Source: Rickettsiales bacterium (GTDB taxonomy: Bacteria; Pseudomonadota; Alphaproteobacteria; Rickettsiales; UBA3002). Taken from it: DNA of 19,309 nt. This document shows, one piece after another, positions 14,215-19,309 of the stretch. Every line of letters starts with the position of its first letter. The stretch's first letter is position 1. The stretch covers positions 1-19,309 of the forward strand of contig CANEUT010000009.1 in the NCBI GenBank assembly GCA_947441895.1, in the 5' to 3' direction. A program made the position numbers and the translations under genes. The notes under the pieces are model-generated. The model had not been told where the DNA came from, searched no databases, and worked only from the letters and a program-made list of their open reading frames with translations.

Positions 14215-15674
14215 CAACTGAACACTCCTGCAGCGCGGCCAGCCGCGTCAAGTAAGGCTGCAGGATAGAGGAAGAAAAGCGCAGTCACAAGCGCGCAAAG
14301 AAGCAGCACCGCCTGACTGAACACGGGCACATAACGCTCTAAGCCAAGCGCTGGCGCATCAAAATACATCACCTTAATGACCTTGAGGTAATAGAACGCT
14401 GCCACCACCGAGGTGAGAACACCAACCACTGCCAAACCATAAAGCCCCGATTGAATGGCGCTGAGGAAAATAAAGTATTTTCCGAAGAAGCCCGCGAATG
14501 GCGGAATGCCCGCCATGGAGAACATCATGAGCAGCATGAAAAGCGCACCGCGTGGCGAAGTTTTCGACAAACCCGCCAAATCAGAAATTTCTTCTACCTG
14601 CTCACCCGCGCGACGCATGAACAGCACAAACCCAAACGTACCCACGCTCATGAATAAATAGAGGGTGAAATAAACCAGCACGCCTTTAATGCCTTCTTGT
14701 GTGCCGGTGGCAAGGCCAATGAGCATATAGCCGATGTGCCCAATCGAGCCATAGGCCAGCAGGCGCTTGATGTTGGTTTGGGTGAGCGCACCAAACGCCC
14801 CCACCATCATGGATGCAACGGCCACAATGGCCAGAATATTTTGCCAGTCAGGCAGCATGTTGGCGAATGGGTCCATGAGCAGGCGAATGAAAATGGCCAT
14901 GGCACCAATTTTAGGCGCGGTGGCAAACAGCGTGGTCACCGGTGTTGGCGCGCCCTGATACACATCGGGCGTCCACATATGGAAGGGCACCGCCGAAATT
15001 TTAAAGCACAGCGCCACCACCAGCATCACCATGCCCACAATGGCACCATAAGCGACAGGAATTTGCACCTCTGGATTGGCGTCAAGCATGTCGACCAGCA
15101 CCGTGAAGTTCGTGGTGCCCGCATAGCCATAGACCAAGCTGGCGCCAAACAACATGATGCCCGAAGCCAGCGCGCCAAGCACAAAATATTTAATGCCCGC
15201 CTCGCTGCTCACCGCATTATCGCGGTCATAGGTCGCCAGCACATACAGCGACAGCGACGACAGTTCGAGCCCCAAATAAAGCGTCATCAAATCATTCGCC
15301 GACACCAGCACCATGAGGCCCAGCGTGGAAAGCAGCACCAGAATGGGATATTCAAACTTTTTGTATTTCTCGTGGGCCAGCCAGTCAAAGCTCATGCCCA
15401 GCACCAGCGCCGAACTCACCAGAATGATGAATTTTACAAACTGGGTAAAATTATCAATTTCAATTAAATCATTAAACGCCGTTTGGCTTGCCACATCACC
15501 CGGCCATACTTGCCATGCGGCATAGGCCATCACGGCAATAGCCATCAGGGTGATGCCACCCGTCGCACGTGGCCCACGAAACGCACCATAGAGTAAAAGC
15601 AACAATGCTCCACCCAGAACGGTCAGCTCGGGGTTGAGCAGCGAAAGCTCGGCAAAATCAAAAACAGGCGTCAT
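14214..15674 (-). CDS. nuoN: NADH-quinone oxidoreductase subunit N
   Basis: NuoN is one of three antiporter-like membrane subunits of complex I thought to move protons. At 486 residues it is of normal length, with about fourteen hydrophobic segments. Recognisable blocks are LVSANDLMTLYLGLELSSLSLYVL (containing the conserved membrane glutamate), AGIKYFVLGALASGIMLFG, FKISAVPFHMWTPDVYQGAPTPVT (with the conserved lysine before PFH), NIKRLLAYGSIGHIGYML and GIPPFAGFFGKYFIF. Its ATG overlaps the nuoM stop by four bases (ATGA), and its stop shares a base with the birA start. It is the last nuo gene. Confidence 0.98.
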   Translation of the reverse strand: MTPVFDFAELSLLNPELTVLGGALLLLLYGAFRGPRATGGITLMAIAVMAYAAWQVWPGDVASQTAFNDLIEIDNFTQFVKFIILVSSALVLGMSFDWLAHEKYKKFEYPILVLLSTLGLMVLVSANDLMTLYLGLELSSLSLYVLATYDRDNAVSSEAGIKYFVLGALASGIMLFGASLVYGYAGTTNFTVLVDMLDANPEVQIPVAYGAIVGMVMLVVALCFKISAVPFHMWTPDVYQGAPTPVTTLFATAPKIGAMAIFIRLLMDPFANMLPDWQNILAIVAVASMMVGAFGALTQTNIKRLLAYGSIGHIGYMLIGLATGTQEGIKGVLVYFTLYLFMSVGTFGFVLFMRRAGEQVEEISDLAGLSKTSPRGALFMLLMMFSMAGIPPFAGFFGKYFIFLSAIQSGLYGLAVVGVLTSVVAAFYYLKVIKVMYFDAPALGLERYVPVFSQAVLLLCALVTALFFLYPAALLDAAGRAAGVFS

Positions 15675-17428
15675 TGCGGATACTCATGGCTATTCGAGCC
15701 GGATGATCCATCACTCGACGAATCGCCCGGCAGGTTGGGTTTCTTTGTTGGCTTCGGTGCGGCGATGTCCGCATTTTCTGATTCCGCCTTCTTCGCAACC
15801 GTTTTTGTTTTTGCGGTGTTGGCAGGCAACTCGGCAGGAATTCCCTCTTCTGCCAGATTTTCATCAATAACAGACGATTGTTTAAGCTTCTTCACTTCTG
15901 GTGTTGGCTTCTTTTCTTCTGTTTTTGCCAAGACGGGTCGAACACCATCACTCGGTAAGGCAACCTGCACTAACAGTTGCTTCACCGTTGGCGAAATAGA
16001 TGAAGTAATAGAAGTTGGGTGGACCCCAAGCCAAATGACCCCTACCACCAGCGGAATGAAATAGAGCCATTCACGCGGGGACGCATCCACCATGTGGTTC
16101 ACGTCGGGGTTGGTGATTTCACCAAACACCACGCGCTTATAAAGCCAAAGCATATAGGCCGCGCCCAGCACCAAGCCAGTGGCCGCCCAGGCCGTTGCCC
16201 ATGGCGCTGCCTGGTAAGACCCAACAATCACCAAAATTTCACCCACGAAGCCCGAGGTGGCGGGAAGTCCGGCCGACGCCATGGTGAACACCATAAAGAA
16301 CGCCGCGAAATAGGGCATGCGATTCACCACGCCGCCATATTTGGCAATGTCACGCGTGTGGAGTTGATCATAAACCACGCCCACGCAAAGGAACAATGCG
16401 CCCGAAACAAGTCCGTGGCTTATCATCTGGAACACGGCTCCATCGACCCCTTGTTGGGTGAAACTGAAAATGCCCAGCGTCACAAAACCCATATGCGCGA
16501 CGGATGAATAAGCGATCAGCTTTTTCATATCCTCCTGCACCAGCGCCACCAGCGAAGTATAAACAATCGCCACCACACTGAGCACGAAAACAAAATCGGC
16601 ATAGTAATGCGATGCTTCGGGCAGCATGGGCAGCGAGAAGCGCAAGAAACCATAGGCCCCAAGTTTCAGCAAAATGCCCGCCAGAATAACGGAACCGGCA
16701 GTGGGCGCTTGCACGTGCGCATCGGGCAACCAGGTATGCACCGGCCACATAGGCACCTTTACCGCGAACGAGGCAAACAGCGCTAGCCACAACCATTTCT
16801 GCACCCCAAGACCCATGCTTGGCGCTTGCGCCATGAGGGTTGGAATGTCGGTGGTGCCGAAGGTGAAATAGAGGTAAAGCAGCGCCAGCAGAAACAGCAC
16901 CGAACCGGCCAGCGTGTAGAGGAAGAATTTATAGGCGGCATAAATGCGGTTCTGCCCACCCCAGATGCCGATGATAAGATACATGGGAATGAGCACCGCT
17001 TCGAAAAAGATGTAGAAGAGCAGCAAATCAAGCGACACAAACGTGCCAATCACCAGCGATTCCAGAATAAGGAACAGCACCATGAATTCCGCCACCCGCG
17101 TTTTTACCGATTTCCAACTGCACAGCACGCAAATGGGCATGAGGAAGGTGGTGAGCAGCACCAGCCACAGCGAAATGCCATCAATTCCCAGATGATAATT
17201 AATATCATAACCCACGAACCACGGGGCTTTTTCAACAAACTGAAACGCAGCGCTTGCCTCATCAAAATGCGTCAATAAGCCAAGCGAAAAAAGGAAGGTA
17301 AGACCCGTCCATAGTAGTGCCATGCCACGCGCCGCCGCTGCGCCATGATGCTCACTGCGTCCCGCAAAATAGGTGACCACCGCACCAATCAGCGGCAATA
17401 CAATGAGTGTTGTCAGAATATGTTCCAT
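15671..17428 (-). CDS. nuoM: NADH-quinone oxidoreductase subunit M with extended C-terminal tail
   Basis: NuoM is an antiporter-like proton-pumping subunit of complex I. The membrane core has LGIDGISLWLVLLTTFLMP, LLLFYIFFEAVLIPMYLIIG (conserved glutamate), KVPMWPVHTWLPDAHVQAPT (conserved lysine and WLPDAH), LKLGAYGFLRF, KKLIAYSSVAHMGFV and LPATSGFVGE. The core ends with FIPLVVGVIWLGVHP, near residue 475. The family normally stops soon after, at about 500, but here the protein runs to 585. The last 90 or so residues (encoded by about 15674-15946) are soluble, Lys/Glu/Pro/Ala-rich and end in a Ser/Gly run (GDSSSDGSSGSNSHEYPQ). The tail is translated up to the usual ATGA overlap with nuoN, so it is not a frameshift artefact. 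The start shares one base with the nuoL stop (TAATG). Confidence 0.97.
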   Translation of the reverse strand: MEHILTTLIVLPLIGAVVTYFAGRSEHHGAAAARGMALLWTGLTFLFSLGLLTHFDEASAAFQFVEKAPWFVGYDINYHLGIDGISLWLVLLTTFLMPICVLCSWKSVKTRVAEFMVLFLILESLVIGTFVSLDLLLFYIFFEAVLIPMYLIIGIWGGQNRIYAAYKFFLYTLAGSVLFLLALLYLYFTFGTTDIPTLMAQAPSMGLGVQKWLWLALFASFAVKVPMWPVHTWLPDAHVQAPTAGSVILAGILLKLGAYGFLRFSLPMLPEASHYYADFVFVLSVVAIVYTSLVALVQEDMKKLIAYSSVAHMGFVTLGIFSFTQQGVDGAVFQMISHGLVSGALFLCVGVVYDQLHTRDIAKYGGVVNRMPYFAAFFMVFTMASAGLPATSGFVGEILVIVGSYQAAPWATAWAATGLVLGAAYMLWLYKRVVFGEITNPDVNHMVDASPREWLYFIPLVVGVIWLGVHPTSITSSISPTVKQLLVQVALPSDGVRPVLAKTEEKKPTPEVKKLKQSSVIDENLAEEGIPAELPANTAKTKTVAKKAESENADIAAPKPTKKPNLPGDSSSDGSSGSNSHEYPQ

Positions 17429-19309
17429 TACATAACCACCGAATAAACCAGCCAGCTGATAAGCACCAAAAGCCCAATGAGCATGGCGAAGGCATAATGA
17501 TAGAGATAGCCGGTTTGCGCGCGCGCCGTGCGCAACGCCACCGCGCGGCTGACAAAGGCAAAGCCGTTGGGACCTAAACCATCAATAATTTTCACGTCGA
17601 AGAAGCGCCACAAGAACTTACCTGCCGACAAAGCATTGCGCACAAAAAGGCGATCATACAGCTCATCGAAGTACCATTTGTTGAGCAGGAAGCGATAAAC
17701 GCCGATGAACAGATTTTTCAAAATAATCGGTAGCGTTGGGTTCACAATATAGAACAGCCAGGCCAGCGAGATTCCTGACACGCCGGCAATCAGCGGCGCA
17801 TAATGAATATACCACACCGCTTTATGATGTTCGGGCTGATGCTCGGGTAAAATGCTGATGGAGCCATTCCAGAACGCAAGCGTGTGATCCATCATGCCCA
17901 GCGCATAATAACCAATGGCACCGGCGAAAATGGCACCCAACACCAGCGGCACCAGCGGCAGCAACATAATGGGTGGTGATTCATGAATGTGCGACATGGT
18001 GTGATGATCGGCACGTGGCTTACCATGGAATGCCATGAACAGCAGACGCCACGAATAAAACGCCGTCATGAATGCAGCGGCAATGCCCAGATAAAAGGCA
18101 ATTTCACCTTGCTGGGTGCCCACGGCATAGGCCGCTTCTAAAATGGCATCTTTCGAGAAGTAACCGGCGAAGAATGGAATGCCTGCCAGTGCCAGCGACC
18201 CAATCCACATGCAGGCATAGGTGTAGGGAATCTTTTTCCAGATACCGCCCATTTTACGTAAGTCTTGCTCGCCCGACATGGCGTGAATGACCGAACCCGC
18301 ACCAAGGAACAAAAGCGCCTTGAAGAAGCCGTGGGTGAGCAAGTGGAAGATTGCTGCGTTATAAGCCGACACGCCGCACGCAAAGAACATGTAGCCCAGC
18401 TGCGAACAGGTAGAATAAGCAATCACCCGCTTAATATCATTCTGCACCAGCCCCACCGAAGCGGCAAAAATAGCCGTGATCGCCCCCACATAGGTCACCA
18501 CCATCAGCGCCGTTGGCGCCAGTTCAAACAGCGGCGAACAACGCGCCAGCATGAACACACCAGCCGTCACCATGGTCGCCGCGTGAATGAGCGCGGAAAC
18601 AGGCGTTGGGCCTTCCATCGCATCCGGCAGCCAGGTGTGCAGCAGGAACTGCGCCGACTTACCCATGGCACCCATGAACAGCAGCAGGCAGATTGTATCC
18701 ATCACCGGTACGCGGAAGCCGAACAGCAGCCAGCTCGCTTGCGGCGTATCGGCGTGAAAAGCCGTGGCGGTTGAGAACACGGTGGCAAAATCAACCGAGC
18801 CGAAAGTGAAGAAAATCGCCGCAATGCCAAGCGCGAATCCAAAGTCACCCACGCGGTTGACAATAAATGCTTTCATGGCGGCGGCATTGGCCGTGGGCTT
18901 TTTAAACCAGAACCCGATGAGCAGGTACGAGCAAAGTCCTACCCCTTCCCAGCCGAAGAATAGCTGCACGAAGTTATCGGCCGTCACCAGCATCAGCATG
19001 CTGAAGGTGAACAGCGACAGATAGCTCATGAAGCGTGGCTTGTGGTGATCGTGGCTCATATAGCCGACGGAATAGATATGCACGATGGTTGCCACCCACG
19101 TCACCAGCACCAGCATGCTTGCCGTCAGCGCATCCAGCTTCAGCGCCCATTGGGTAACAAAATCACCCGATACAATCCACGGTGCCAGCGGCACGTTGAT
19201 GCTAAGGTCGCCCTGCGTCACTTGAATAAAAATAATGAGCGCACCAATGGCGCTGCCCACCATGGGCAAGCAGGTCACCAGCTGCGCCTTCAAATCGCCA
19301 ATTTGGCGA
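17428..19309 (-). CDS. nuoL: NADH-quinone oxidoreductase subunit L (5' end beyond window)
   Basis: NuoL is the most distal antiporter-like subunit of complex I, carrying the long lateral helix that lies along the membrane arm. The frame is open to the right edge, and the first visible residues RQIGDLKAQLVTC correspond to a point about twenty residues into the family, so the true start lies outside. Conserved blocks are IYSVGYMSHDHHKPRFMSYL, LFFGWEGVGLCSYLLIGFW, NRVGDFGFALG, GAMGKSAQFLLHTWLPDAMEGPTPVSALIHAATMV, NDIKRVIAYSTCSQLGYMFFACG, FFKALLFLGAGSVIHAM and PFFAGYFSKDAILE. The C-terminal part includes the predicted lateral helix and the last membrane helix. It runs into nuoM by a one-base overlap. 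nuoK would be expected just upstream. Confidence 0.97.
   Translation of the reverse strand, partial: RQIGDLKAQLVTCLPMVGSAIGALIIFIQVTQGDLSINVPLAPWIVSGDFVTQWALKLDALTASMLVLVTWVATIVHIYSVGYMSHDHHKPRFMSYLSLFTFSMLMLVTADNFVQLFFGWEGVGLCSYLLIGFWFKKPTANAAAMKAFIVNRVGDFGFALGIAAIFFTFGSVDFATVFSTATAFHADTPQASWLLFGFRVPVMDTICLLLFMGAMGKSAQFLLHTWLPDAMEGPTPVSALIHAATMVTAGVFMLARCSPLFELAPTALMVVTYVGAITAIFAASVGLVQNDIKRVIAYSTCSQLGYMFFACGVSAYNAAIFHLLTHGFFKALLFLGAGSVIHAMSGEQDLRKMGGIWKKIPYTYACMWIGSLALAGIPFFAGYFSKDAILEAAYAVGTQQGEIAFYLGIAAAFMTAFYSWRLLFMAFHGKPRADHHTMSHIHESPPIMLLPLVPLVLGAIFAGAIGYYALGMMDHTLAFWNGSISILPEHQPEHHKAVWYIHYAPLIAGVSGISLAWLFYIVNPTLPIILKNLFIGVYRFLLNKWYFDELYDRLFVRNALSAGKFLWRFFDVKIIDGLGPNGFAFVSRAVALRTARAQTGYLYHYAFAMLIGLLVLISWLVYSVVM

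Noticed and set aside
14215..14217. TTG at 14217 as the start of birA
   Set aside because: An ATG follows immediately at 14214 and makes the usual one-base overlap with the nuoN stop.

Overview
The window is a stretch of an alphaproteobacterial chromosome in which every recognisable gene lies on the minus strand, so the genes are best read from high to low coordinates. The assignment to Alphaproteobacteria rests on gene order (nuoL-nuoM-nuoN-birA-coaX-rnj, then lnt-xre-metK-trmB-rimP-nusA-ylxR-infB-rbfA-truB), on a YlxR protein carrying a fused L7Ae-like domain, and on the character of the protein sequences. Base composition is moderate for the class. The genus cannot be named from the sequence alone.

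Region 1 (19309 to 11011): the end of a respiratory complex I operon (nuoL, cut by the window edge, then nuoM and nuoN), with stop/start overlaps of 1 and 4 bases. It runs directly into birA (biotin-protein ligase), coaX (type III pantothenate kinase) and rnj (ribonuclease J). No gap here exceeds a few bases, so this looks like one transcription unit joining NADH oxidation, cofactor metabolism and RNA decay.

Region 2 (11036 to 6834): lnt (lipoprotein N-acyltransferase, overlapping rnj), a small XRE-family regulator with its own upstream region, metK (S-adenosylmethionine synthetase) and trmB (tRNA m7G46 methyltransferase, which consumes the product of MetK). Intrinsic terminators follow the regulator and trmB.

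Region 3 (6668 to 1): the conserved translation/transcription operon rimP-nusA-ylxR-infB-rbfA-truB, which supplies 30S maturation, transcription elongation and antitermination, initiation factor 2, cold-adaptive 16S processing and tRNA psi55 synthesis. truB is cut by the left edge.

The genes are housekeeping genes, and I see no new multi-gene system. The unusual part is small repetitive DNA concentrated around region 3. There are four degenerate arrays of a 7-base unit (about CTRGNNN), three GTCAT...ATGAC double-hairpin elements, a cluster of short hairpins at the start of rimP, and a strong double hairpin at the left edge. Several lie inside reading frames without breaking them: the N-terminus of YlxR, possibly the N-terminus of RimP, and an interior loop of TruB. 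This resembles the way Rickettsia palindromic elements enter coding sequences. NuoM also carries an unusual charged, low-complexity tail of about 90 residues. No intergenic stretch exceeds 300 bases.
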